DNA of 64,000 bases from Anarhynchus alexandrinus (Eukaryota; Chordata; Aves; Charadriiformes; Charadriidae). The notes below the pieces were generated by a model. The model had not been told where the DNA came from. It ran no database searches and saw only the letters and a program-made list of their open reading frames with translations. Of this stretch, positions 14,213 through 28,384 are shown piece by piece. Numbering within the stretch: the stretch's first letter is position 1; each line of letters begins with the position of its first letter. The stretch lies in the NCBI GenBank assembly GCA_008711295.1, contig VUYV01000036.1:695187-759186 (forward strand), written 5' to 3'. Both the position numbers and the translations under genes were made by a program.

Positions 14213-17200
14213 CACAGTTAAGTCTTGAATACTCTTGAAAAGGCAGTACAAATTCCCCACTAGAATTGACAGGGAACCTGAAGGAAGCCTGAACTACTTG
14301 CTTATATCAGATACAGCTTTTAAATGGTGGATTTGCCAAGATTAATCCTACACACATAATATTTAGACTAAACTTCCCTTACCAAGGATAACATTTTTCC
14401 AATTTCATATTAAAAATCTATTTATGTTGGGTAGCAACACATGGATTCACTGCATCCATACCCAATTCAAAGCTGACTTTGCAGAAGACTGACAGTACTT
14501 CTAGACACCTTTGTAGTTTCTTTAAATACTTTTTCCAAATTTATCACAGAAGTGATTCCTTGAACTTTTCAAATCCTCCAGCACCCTTTGTCTCCTTCTG
14601 AAGCTGTAAAACCTTTAGCATCATTGCCTATCATTTCTCTAACTCACCCCCAACTTGCTTAACACTGAATTTATTTATATGTGAAGGTGTTCTACATGAT
14701 TTGTTTCAAAATTCCACTAGCTACCTGTTTCCATCACATTGGAATTACCTTATTCTCTAGAGGTGAGCGATCACCAATACTTCTATTTTTATTCTAATGT
14801 GTGAGACCACTCCCTATAAACACGCTTTCATTCCTCTACTTAAGTAGAGCCTCTTTCCAGTCCAATAACTATCTCTTCCTCCTACCCAAATTCACAATTC
14901 ACAAAAAGTTCCAACTTACAGGCACTGATCTAATGCTCCTTCCTTGCCTCCCACAACTCCAGAAACACATCTTCTCTTCCCAACATCATTCTTTCATTCC
15001 AGCATTGATCAAACATGATTGCACTTAACCTGCTACCTCTTGAAGGCGCTGTGACCCTCTGCGAGTTGGTTGTCAGGAGAAAGGGATTTTTCACATTTTC
15101 ACCTGCTGACCGTCTTTCTTCCAACTCCCTTAACTGCTGCTAGGTTGGCAATTCAAGACTACTTTCAGAGGACTACACTCGAAATTATTTTTTTTTTACT
15201 CCATTTTTTCAGACACATTAACAGGAACATGAAAAGCTCTAATGAGGTCTCATTAGACATCACATATACTGTGGAAAGCAGTCCCTAAAATGAATCTGCT
15301 TAGTTTGAGAGACATAAAGCTTAAACACTACTCCTGTTCTAAAGGGAAAAAGCTAGTTCCCTGGCCATCCTAACTTGTACGAAATCTTAGCAACAAGAAA
15401 AACTAAATTCTTGTCCTTCATGTTTCCTTACTATGTCAACTTTCCTATCTACAGTGCAAATTTTTTGACAAACTTAACTTTCCAGCTTCTGAGTGAAACA
15501 TCACTTCACTGAAATGTATTATCCAAACACATACACATAAACGCATGCATTTATGCATATGTGTGAGACATCTGCATGTAACTGAGAAGACCTACGAACA
15601 GCTGTAGTAGTGGAAAGCCTGTATGTAAATATTTGTTAGCACAGAGACATGAATTACTAAAGACGTATATTACTTTTTGAGATGACAACAAACATGGGCA
15701 ATAACTCAATCTAAGATTCCAATTTTTTAAATTCTTCCAATTCTTGTGGGTTTGATTTCTACCACCTACCCAAATCTCATCTATAAAAGTGAACACATAA
15801 ACCAAATAAAACTAAGTGTCCACAAAGCGCTGCTACGGGGAAAGACCTGTCAAACCAATCTTCGCTTCTGTTGGATTCTCAGAGTTCTGAGCAAGGACTG
15901 ATCCTATTCCACATTCTCAGAATATCAAGCTTTGAAATAGTCAGAAGGCTCTTGATCCTTACCCTCGCTAAGGATAGACTTTTGACACAGCAGTAAGTGC
16001 ACATCAGAGCCTTCCTTTAAGTGCAGACCAGAACGGTATTAAAGACAAATCTCTACTGAGGCTGATGACTACACAGAGGCACTTCTAGATAAGGAAGCCC
16101 TCAAGCTGCAAGTGTTTGGAGGATGGCAGCAAGAGTATTCAAGAAAAGTATTATATATACACTTCACTTCCCCTGTTTATATAATCTCAAAATCGTCATT
16201 TTTGGCCACAGTAGGCTAGATGGATCTTTTTTCAGAGTTACCAAAAATAAAAACCTGCTCTGGCATTCTTCTGATAGTCAATCACTATTTCTGCTGTTCT
16301 TGTTTCTTAGTCTTTACTTCTGTCCACTTTCTCCATTTTCACTTTATCCTCTCTTTTTCCTCCCATTTCTTTACCTCCCGTCATCTAATCCCCACCTCTG
16401 ATCTCTTCTGTATTTTTGTCATGTGGATGATACTGATCTTTACATACTGCAACTTTATTTCACACTTCAGGCAAAGCAATAGGACACATGTATTCACACT
16501 CCAAGATCATTGTTTCAAATCCATCTGCAGACTCAAAGACAAATGTATAGCTATTTCATTCAGATAGCATTTTCTTCAAAAGACCAAAATAATGTACATC
16601 CCTTTTTAAAAGAAAAAAAAAAATTAAAAAAATGGTGACAATCAAAAACCTGGCAGGGGGTGATGTGGAAGGAGATCAGAAATAAAACAAGAATACTCTG
16701 TCCAGTGTGCAAGACCAGAGGGAAGGGACAAAGGAAAAAAATGTACAAAACTTATTTCCCTTACCTTATCTGAAAGGAACTCTCCACATAAAAATTTCAG
16801 GGCGTCTACTCATTTCTAGGATGGAGGATTATACAGCAATAGATTTCTAAGAATTCGGTTCATGCAAAACATAGTAACACCAATAGAAAGATCATGAGCA
16901 GCAAAGCCATGCCAGGAAACTGGCATTGTCTATTTCAGATGTTGATATAAGATGTATAGGAACAAACATACTATGCTGAGTCATAACTATGGTGGAAAAG
17001 AAATTTCCACATACTGACTTGTTTATATATGATTCCTCAATTAAACATTTTCAAACAAAATTCTCTGTAGCATGTAAAAAAATTCAACTGATTAAAAATC
17101 AGGATTTATTTCCTTACAGAGTCAATGAGCTTGACTTCTTTCACATAAGCCTCTAACAGCATTTATACCACAACATTACTCTACACTCAGGCTTAAAATG

Positions 17201-17481
17201 GCTTTCCTGGCAAAAAAAGGTTTTAGATTTGATGACCGATTTATTCTAAAAGCAAATTTCTTCTCTTCTCTTTCTCTCCAGAGAAACTTCAGTAACAGTC
17301 TGGATAGCAACCAACATCTGTATAGTAGCACTACTGAGTATTAATATACTAAATTCTCCCTACTGTAATATTAGGTGATATTTAGACCTTGACCTCTATA
17401 AAAGTGCTTGAAAAGGAACTATCAATTTGTATCAAAATACCTACTTCTAGGCATAGACTGCCACCTAGTGATTTTCATTAT

Positions 17482-17494
17482 NNNNNNNNNNNNN
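17482..17494. other. Assembly gap (13 N) beside a poly-A/purine tract
   Basis: Thirteen N followed directly by about 17 A and then further A-rich sequence to about 17,545. The gap is most likely a homopolymer-induced assembly break. Open frames crossing it are artefacts. Confidence 0.97.
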
Positions 17495-18296
17495 AAAAAA
17501 AAAAAAAAAAACAAAACAAAACCGAAAAAAAGAAAAAAAAAAAGAGACCTCAATTTTCCAGGAGAGGAGAAAACATTCATTCCTTCATATTTTACATCAA
17601 CGTATAGAAACAACCTCGTTATATCACTTGTATCTCCTATTATGATGTTGATGGCAAATGCAGGAGGGGAATGGGGAAAGAAGAGTCAGGAAGCGTATGT
17701 AATCTTCCTTGTACACGTAAGATCCATGAGGTTGATTGTTTGTCAATACTGTCTGGAATTCCTCCTTATTTTACATGGGCTCTAGCCTTTGCATAAAACA
17801 AGCACTGCGCTGAGAACTTAATTAATCTCTAAGACACTGATATCCGTACCCCTCTTGAAATTTTGGATTCCTTCAATTTTTGTGTTTTCAGTCTTTCCTG
17901 GTTCTCCTCAGCATTGTAATTATATTTTCAGTACATCCTCTAGTTCATCTTTGCCATTCCCTCTTCAGCCACTGACTATCTTCTACAAGATCTCACTATT
18001 AGTGAGGAAAGAAGCCAAGTTACCTGTGTCATCTTATCTGCCTTACAAAGTTGAATTATCATTATGTGAACAACTCCTAAATTCACCTTGTCTTCAGACT
18101 TCTCTTTCTGTCCAAATATCCGTATTTCAGATATTGCCTTCATTTACTTATGGGCACCTCATCAGCAGCATAAAGAACACTCAATTATTTTCCTGTCATG
18201 CCTTCTCCACCCCTGTCTCAATCATTATAAACATCTTCACTTCACTTCTCACCTGGACCTAAACTTCAGAATCTGCAAGACAAAAGGATCTTAGGA

Positions 18297-19035
18297 TCTT
18301 TCTACAATGAACCTGTAAGACAAACTTTTTTTTTTTAAAGTCGGAAAATGGCAAAAAGCTTTACAAATTTCTCTTTCAGGTAACACATGAAGAGAATCTT
18401 TGAAATGCTCTAAATGAATGTGAAGAGATCGTTTCCTACCTTGTTAATTTGATCTCACCAGAACTTTATATACACACCCATTTTATTTTACAATCACATG
18501 AAACAAGAGCACTACATATTTTTTCCTTACCAAATCTGTCCTCTTATTCACCATAAGGAGGTCAGTACCCTTTTTGATCAAATGGCAGTACCAGCTTTCA
18601 TAACTCCTTTTTCTGTGTTCATATGAGCACTTTCATAATTTCTCATGTTGTCTCTCATGCTTTAAAGGAGTTCTTGTCAAATATTCCCAAAGTCATGTCA
18701 TATCTTTCTCAAAAATCTCATAAAAAAATCTTTGTTCTTATACCCATAAAATAAATCTGATTCTAGCTAGGCTGCTGATGTGACTGTTGCTTATCATACA
18801 AACACAGCATAAATAATTCTTTGCAATCCCTCAACAGTACCCCCTGCACTCTGGGGCAGAGGCTATCAAGGAGTCTTTGAACAGCACTGGCAATTCTGAA
18901 TACACCGTCATAAAATGCTACTACAAGAATTAAATACTGCCTTTCCTTCATTCTAATATTATAGGACTTTCTTACATCAAAGAAAACCAACAAATGACCC
19001 TCAAAGCAACACCCTAATGATATAAAGTTTGTTCC
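18297..19035 (+). repeat. 739-bp tandem duplication, copy 1
   Basis: Runs from TCTTTCTACAATGAACC to AAAGTTTGTTCC. It is repeated almost perfectly at 19,037-19,775. I see two substitutions, both transitions: ATAACTCC versus ATAACCCC, and GGGCAGAGGC versus GGGCAGGGGC. The two copies explain the pair of nearly identical 76-residue minus-strand open frames at 18,763-18,993 and 19,503-19,733, which are not genes. Confidence 0.97.
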
Positions 19036-19036
19036 N
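19036..19036. other. Single-N join between the two tandem copies
   Basis: One N lies exactly at the boundary between copy 1 and copy 2 of the 739-bp duplication. A lone N at a duplication junction is typical of a scaffold join or gap fill. Confidence 0.95.
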
Positions 19037-19775
19037 TCTTTCTACAATGAACCTGTAAGACAAACTTTTTTTTTTTAAAGTCGGAAAATGGCAAAAAGCT
19101 TTACAAATTTCTCTTTCAGGTAACACATGAAGAGAATCTTTGAAATGCTCTAAATGAATGTGAAGAGATCGTTTCCTACCTTGTTAATTTGATCTCACCA
19201 GAACTTTATATACACACCCATTTTATTTTACAATCACATGAAACAAGAGCACTACATATTTTTTCCTTACCAAATCTGTCCTCTTATTCACCATAAGGAG
19301 GTCAGTACCCTTTTTGATCAAATGGCAGTACCAGCTTTCATAACCCCTTTTTCTGTGTTCATATGAGCACTTTCATAATTTCTCATGTTGTCTCTCATGC
19401 TTTAAAGGAGTTCTTGTCAAATATTCCCAAAGTCATGTCATATCTTTCTCAAAAATCTCATAAAAAAATCTTTGTTCTTATACCCATAAAATAAATCTGA
19501 TTCTAGCTAGGCTGCTGATGTGACTGTTGCTTATCATACAAACACAGCATAAATAATTCTTTGCAATCCCTCAACAGTACCCCCTGCACTCTGGGGCAGG
19601 GGCTATCAAGGAGTCTTTGAACAGCACTGGCAATTCTGAATACACCGTCATAAAATGCTACTACAAGAATTAAATACTGCCTTTCCTTCATTCTAATATT
19701 ATAGGACTTTCTTACATCAAAGAAAACCAACAAATGACCCTCAAAGCAACACCCTAATGATATAAAGTTTGTTCC
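19037..19775 (+). repeat. 739-bp tandem duplication, copy 2
   Basis: Second copy of 18,297-19,035. The sequence then continues uniquely with TTTTGTCTTTTAAACCAG. The placement and near identity suggest two haplotype versions of one locus laid end to end. Confidence 0.97.
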
Positions 19776-21445
19776 TTTTGTCTTTTAAACCAGAGGTGTT
19801 CACTAAAAAACAAGAAGGTTGCTTATGGAGCCATCTGCTCCTGTTGCTTATTTCCCAAATGAAGTCTTCTGTTGCCCATGTTTCTGGCAACCAATTGTTG
19901 TCTCAGAGGCTTCACTTTCACATGAAGTCTAGAGTTAATATATCACACCAGAGTTACAGAATTCTGACTCAACCTCAACATGCAGCACTAAAGATCATTG
20001 CTAATAAAAGTCCTATATTTGTATTTGAACATTAACATACAAACAAAAGAGTGAGAAAACATCCATATAATAATTGAAGCAGAGAAACAAGACAACAAAA
20101 TATGGTTATGTTTCTAAAACTTCTTGAAAGGTTCTTTTCTCTATTTTTGGTTTGCTCCAAAAAAGCGGATCTTGGTGACCTCCAAGATAGCAGTAACTCA
20201 TCCAGATGAGGAAAATGAAATAGATTTAATCACTGGCAAGTGGTCCCAGTCATCTTTGTGCCCTGAAGAAAGTAAGCTGCTGAAACTTAACATTTTATAA
20301 CCTCTTCTGTTTAATAGCCCAGTTGGGGAGACAGTGACTGCCAAATTAAAAGCTATCAGGTTACTGTATCCACAACTGGTTTCCAAGCCCTGTAAACTGC
20401 TATGTACTACCTAGCGTGCCACACATGAAACACTGACTCTTTTTAGCATTCTGGTAACGGTACTTCTCGCAGCAAAATGGGTACTGAATGAAACCGCACC
20501 CAATGGACAACCAAAGAAAAAACTTAACTGGAAGAACAGTGAAAGACTTTGAAAAGTCCTCTAGATTTGCCAGCCAGGTATCACTAACTAGGTGATTAAA
20601 GTCTATCTGCCAAAAACTGTGAATATGACTCTTATACGCTTGTGCAACAACATATGGTCTGAAAGAAAGTCTTTTCCTTCCCCCCACCTTCCTTAGAAGC
20701 CACTGATTCTCAGCTGTAGGAGACCGTCCCTGAGAAATAGCAGAACTAAGTTTCTTCCAAAATGAACACAATATATGGATTAATTTAAATCACAGATCAC
20801 ACAATGGGTTTTTTAAAGCTCCTGCAAGTTTTAAAGAAACTCCCTATTTAAAACTTACTTAAAAATAAGTTTTCAACAAAAATTTAAAAGTTCCTGCAAG
20901 TAACTATTTTTCCTCTTCCATTGAACTCGCCTCAACTGTCTGAGGTATGAGATGATCTTATTTCTCATATACTTTTGCAAACCTGTTTTTCCTATCTAGT
21001 GATAAAGGCTACTTCCAAGATTCTTCAAGACAAAGGTTGTACCATTTCTCTGAATGCCTTCACATGAGTCTCCCAAACAAGTAAACCAGTCATATTCTAG
21101 ATGAAGCACAAGCATAGCTATAACACATCATTTCTATATTGGCTTTCCAGGGCATGCTAGAAAATACTATATTTAACAGAGTTTAAATCCATTTTAATGT
21201 AATTCCTTCACAGTTCTTGACAGATGAGACCAAGAAGCATCACCATGTATTGTTACTAAAAGGCTTTAATTTGATTACAGCAATTAAATGGGGCCACAAT
21301 GATGAATCTGGTCCAACCGCAGTTTAAAAAAATGAAGTTATATTGGTAAAGTTAGTTGAAGAAATACAAGACTCCTGAAGTTGTGTCAGTAAGTTTTGAA
21401 AGCTTTGAAAGCTTACATAAATGGTAACACGTTTAAAACTTTTTA

Positions 21446-24238
<2,793 letters not shown>

Positions 24239-24316
24239 CTGCAGTTGGATCTTTGGCTAAAGCATTGTCCAAGGCACTTGTTATGGATTGGAAGAGATTC
24301 ATCTTCTGAGTTTGCC
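24239..24316 (-). CDS. BCKDHB: BCKDHB exon 2
   Basis: A 78-nt exon too short to stand out as an open frame. Read on the minus strand, it follows a CACAG acceptor and completes the glycine codon split by intron 1. It then encodes [20 protein letters not shown] and AKDPTA, the conserved beginning of the E1-beta pyrimidine-binding (transketolase-like) domain. It ends ACTGCAG|GTATAC, leaving one base of a valine codon that exon 3 completes. Length and phase agree with exon 2 of mammalian BCKDHB as I know it. Confidence 0.94.
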
Positions 24317-26984
24317 CTGTGTGAAAGTGATAGTTTAGTCATTTAATTTGGTTCAAAACACAAAGTACCTTAGAAAACACTGGTGCAAAACAGAACTAAA
24401 AAACTTAGTTAACGGTCATAAAGAAGATCCCTATTAGGAGTACCCAAGACTCATTTGCTGAGTAAACTTAAATTATGGGATAAATGGGACCGAGCATGGT
24501 ATACTTTGCAATCCCAAGGACTATAATTCTACTACCCTGCATTCAACCGTTTTTCAAAAGCTATGCTCTTAGCTAAAGCAAATGCAGCTTTGCAATGCTT
24601 AGTCAAACACTGTGGGAACAATCACGAATACAACAGTTTTTCAAAGGAAGAAACCATAGTAAAGCATTATTGTTTTGAGGATTGCGATCCTTTCTGCTAA
24701 GATTCACCACATCTTATTAAGCTTGCTTCATCATTCTTTAACTATTTTTTTAAAGCTTCGTCTTTTCCTGTTTACAGACACCTATTACTATCAGAAGTTT
24801 TCTAGACCACCAGCCTGCTCTCTGGACTGCAGTTAGAAAGTGTCAGAAGCATCAGATCCACACTCCAAAGAAAGAAAACTTGATCCTGAATATCTGTACT
24901 TAAAATGGGTAAAGCAAATGCACCAGACTGCTGTATTAAAATCATCTGCAGCGCGGATTGAAAGAAAACCTTCAAAACCAAGAAAGGCTACCCGACTGCC
25001 CTTCTTCATTCCAAAGCTGCAAGGAAAAACAAACAGGCCTGAAAGTAGAGATGGAACAAAATAGCCCACTCCCCACTACTATGACCAACTCAGATTCTCC
25101 AAGCAAATAAAATAATGCCTTATCAGAAACTGAGTAAGAAATTGACTGGCTTACATTTGGTAGCTCTTTAACCAGCAAAGCCCCTGTCTTAAGTCATGAC
25201 TAGAATCGGTAGAATCCACACAGCACGTCAAACAAACAAACAAAAAGTGATGGTGTATTGGTTAGGTGAAGATCCCAAACATAAGAACAGGTGTTAGAAA
25301 TCAGAGAGAACTACATGGTTTCTAGTAGCTACAGTATCTCTCAACAACCATTCAGCTTCACTTCCTCCTAAATTATTAATTAATGTTAGCATTTTTTATT
25401 AAAGACTCATGTCATGCCACACCAGAGCTGAGTAGCTGCATTCCTACACGTTCCTGTGCTTGGTAGCACAGTTATGGGAACTGTTCAAATTATATGAAAG
25501 CTACAAATAATCAACATTTACAAATCCAAGGGACAGAAAGATAGGGAACAGCAGTTGTTTCTCTCTTTCCCAAGTCATCCGCATTAGTATTTAGTTTACC
25601 TTTTCCACAAGATACAATTCTTCCAGTATTTGACATAAATAAATGCCTATTATTTAAGCAACTGTCAGAAAGTCCTCACACTGACTGTTCTGACCTGCTG
25701 CTCTTGCTGATAATAAAGGCCTCTGTATCAGCTCCTGTGGGAAAGGAGAAACTAATTGTGCCCTTCAGATTTGAACTGTGGATTTGGAGAAGCATTATCT
25801 TAACAATACCAGGCTCAGTATTGGCATAACTATTTACTTTCACTATTTTTCACAGAATTTCAAAGTGAATTTTAAATCAAAGGAAAACAGTTTTCAATTA
25901 ATAAATGGCAACAAAAACTGGCCTACCCCACTACAGCTTCTTCACTATGATCTCAAGCAGAGATCTGCAGCACACGGGCTTTACTTTGCAACCCCTTGGA
26001 TGCCTATACCTCCCAATGACTAAAAGAAACAGCTAAGAGTTTTCTTGGACTTAATGACCAAGCTGGAACACCAAGGCATCCAACTAAGTAACAGCTTTCT
26101 AGAAGACAGTGTGGTTCATGCAAGAGAAGGAGCTGTTCTGTAGCTGGCAGGCTTCTTCCAGGAGAGCTCAGCCCAAGTCCTTTGCCTGGATGCACCTCAG
26201 AAACAAAGTCAAAACACCAACTTTCATCCTGAGCAGTTCTTTTCCAACTGATCTGTGTTTACTCTCAACCGTGTGATCATGAGGATTACCTCAAACCTTT
26301 CACTAGACAGCAGCCTTTATTAATCACACGTTTATTACCACATTTATGACTTAAGCACGCGATAAAAAAAACAGGGATGGCTATAAGTCATTAAGTTACT
26401 GCTAGAAGCTTCACCACTGAAACAGGAGAGGGGCAAGGAAAGGAAGGGCTTTCAGGTCTGAGCAGATGACGGACGGGTAGGCCTATTGCAACTACTGCAC
26501 TGACCGCCCAAAAACACTTCAGTAACAGCCCCCTCCCCGCCCGAGCGGTACCGACGAGGCACCGAAGAGGCCTAAAGCGCCCCCGCCCGCGGCCCACGGG
26601 GGCCTCCCCCCACCCGCCCAAGTCTTTCGCGGAAAACCCGCAGGTGGAAGCGCCGCGGACACAACGGGTGAAAAGGAACTCAGGCGGAGGCCGCCGCCGC
26701 CCGGGGTCTCGCCCCCAGCGCTGGAACCGGCGGCGTCTGCCCCGCCGGGGAAGCCTCGCTACCGCCGCCACCGCCAGCGCCTCGGCGGGGCAGGGCGGCC
26801 CGAGGGGGCGGAGGCGGGAAGCGCCCACCCTTCCCCCTCTCTCCCTCCCTCCTCCGCCCCACCCCGGCCGGGCGGGGGCCTCCCCCCGAGAAGGCAGCGG
26901 CGGCGGCGGGGCGGACCCGGCAGCAGAGCGAGGGCGAGCCCGGCCCGCGGGGTGGACCCCAGCCCGGCCCGGCCCCGCTCTCAC
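24317..26984 (-). other. BCKDHB: BCKDHB intron 1
   Basis: 2,668 bp from the exon 1 donor (GTGAGA) to the exon 2 acceptor (CACAG). Its first 450 bp or so are part of the CpG island; the remainder is AT-rich. Open frames at 24,833-25,069 (both strands) and 26,391-26,984 fall inside it and show no known domain. Confidence 0.9.
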
Positions 26985-27150
26985 CGTACGCGCTGGGTGC
27001 CGGGTCCGGCTGGAAAGCGAAGTGCGCCGCGGACCGGCGCGGCGCGGCCGGCAGCGGGGGCAGGCGGCTCCAGAGTCCGCCGCGGCGACGCACCGCCGCC
27101 CCGGAGGCCAGTGCCCCGCGCAGCGCCAGCCCCGCCGCCACCGCCGCCAT
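26985..27150 (-). CDS. BCKDHB: BCKDHB exon 1 (start codon, mitochondrial transit peptide)
   Basis: The exon encodes 55 residues plus the first base of a split glycine codon. It begins MAAVAAGLALRGALASG, rich in Ala, Leu and Arg with no acidic residue in the first 40, as expected of a mitochondrial matrix-targeting presequence. The stretch HFAFQPDP at residues 43-50 corresponds to the start of the mature E1-beta chain in mammals. The exon ends at ..GCGTACG|GTGAGA, a good donor at 26,984-26,983. The chosen ATG (27,150-27,148) is the first codon of the conserved presequence and has G at both -3 and +4. Because the exon lies in a CpG island, several long GC-rich open frames overlap it on both strands. 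These carry no family motifs and are ignored. Confidence 0.93.
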
Positions 27151-27194
27151 CGCCGCCGCTGTCAGGGGCCGCCGCGGCCGCCGCGCGTTCTAAA

Positions 27195-27203
27195 GAGGCG
27201 GGG
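27195..27203 (+). promoter_or_regulatory. GC box (Sp1/KLF-type)
   Basis: GAGGCGGGG, 45 bp upstream of the BCKDHB ATG and close to the probable start of transcription. In GC-rich DNA such a match is weak evidence alone. Confidence 0.5.
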
Positions 27204-27248
27204 TCCTGGGCGAGCTTCCTGAGTGGCCAGCAGCGGGTGGGGGACGGA

Positions 27249-27256
27249 CCAATCAG
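27249..27256 (+). promoter_or_regulatory. CCAAT box (NF-Y type)
   Basis: CCAATCAG about 100 bp upstream of the BCKDHB ATG. It matches the NF-Y core and its usual distance of 60-100 bp from the start site; NF-Y sites work in either orientation. Confidence 0.65.
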
Positions 27257-27307
27257 AAGCCACCCTGCGGTGGGTGGAGGGGTGGGAGGAGAGAGGAAGG
27301 GGTTTAC

Positions 27308-27319
27308 TGCGCGTGCGCG
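27308..27319 (-). promoter_or_regulatory. NRF-1 binding site
   Basis: On the minus strand this reads CGCGCACGCGCA, a full match to the NRF-1 consensus YGCGCAYGCGCR. NRF-1 drives many nuclear genes for mitochondrial proteins, which fits BCKDHB. The site lies about 160 bp upstream of the start codon. Confidence 0.65.
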
Positions 27320-27460
27320 GTAACGGTATCAGTAATGTTAACGGTCGGGGCTGCGGCCGTTGGGGCCTGTGGGGAGGGCGCCGACTGTGAGGGGCCGCGG
27401 ATCCCTCAGGGAGGCTGCGGCAGGGCTCGGGTGGTTCTGCGGCCCTGTCTCCGGGCCGAG

Positions 27461-28384
27461 TTAGTGGCTGCTTTTCTCCTCTCCTTGGTGCTGCTGGTAA
27501 CGCTGTGCCGGGGACTGGGCGCATTGGGAAGGGCCGAACTGGGCCTCACCTCTGCCTCTGTTCCGTCACAGCCGTGGCTGAAACAAAAGTCTTCACCTTT
27601 CCCCTTAAACGTTTTTCTTTTCTTCCGGTGGGATTTTCATGTTGCCATCCCAGCATTGAGAAATACTGAACAAATGGCTGAAATCCTTGACTCCTATCAC
27701 AGCAGATGGCCCAGAAGGCTAAAAAGACTTAATAGAGGTGCCTGCAGGAATTGCCTGTTCCTTGTGTCTCTCAAAGGCCCTCTCAAGTGCACATCTAACC
27801 TCTCTTTTGAGCCTGTCTTCTTTTTTAATCCTTTTTCTTGCCCAAGGTCTTTTTTCCAAACAGTGTTGCTCACACCTTCATTACATTTTTTTTTTTAATC
27901 GACATTATGCTCTTTCATATGTATGTATTTTACTTGTCAGGTTTTGTAAAACATTCTTTCTCATCTCCTTAACAAAGTGACCATCTTCGTGTTCCTTTTC
28001 CAGATGCTGCCATCACCCAGGTGAAGCTTCTCGCTCTACTTCTGCAGCCTTTTCTCCTCAGCATGCCCATCATTGCCACCTTTCAGTTGCCTTTGCATCA
28101 GTCCTTTCCATTTTACCAGTGCTTCATGTCTTGCCCTTACATGTGCTTCTCCATCAACCCTTTTCATGCAGCCTCCAACACATGACAAGCTCCTTTGAGT
28201 AGTTCTTCCTTGTCTGTGTTGATATTATCTGACTGACCATACTGGATAGCATTTTTCATCTATTCCAAGAACTGTGAACTCCAAAGCCTTGCCTCAGAGA
28301 AACACTAGAAACTAGAATGATGTATATATGGCATTATCTCTTTCAAATGAGAGGGCTCGTGTAACTTCTTAAGCCGGGTAATAG
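27461..28384. other. Intergenic stretch after the CpG island
   Basis: GC content falls quickly and the sequence becomes T- and C-rich with no recognised gene. A plus-strand open frame (27,335-27,898) starts in the island and runs into this stretch, but it has no domain and its composition simply follows the DNA. Confidence 0.5.

Larger units (their letters stand above)
26520..27460 (-). promoter_or_regulatory. BCKDHB: CpG-island promoter of BCKDHB
   Basis: A sharply bounded stretch of very high GC and dense CpG in otherwise AT-rich DNA, centred on BCKDHB exon 1. No TATA box is seen upstream of the ATG, in keeping with a broad housekeeping promoter. A GC box, a CCAAT box and a consensus NRF-1 site lie within 170 bp upstream of the start codon. 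CpG-island promoters often also fire in the opposite direction; nothing here proves a plus-strand transcript. Confidence 0.88.

Noticed and set aside
18763..19733. A repeated 76-residue protein
   Set aside because: The repetition is only the tandem 739-bp duplication, and the frame has no domain.
24833..25069. Frames on both strands inside BCKDHB intron 1
   Set aside because: They lie between two confirmed exons, show no family resemblance, and are open on both strands over the same bases, as chance frames are.
26391..27524. Several long open frames on both strands in the CpG island (up to 197 codons)
   Set aside because: They are Pro/Arg/Ala-rich frames expected in stop-poor GC-rich DNA. 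Only the frame encoding the BCKDHB presequence has conserved family sequence and splices in frame to exon 2.
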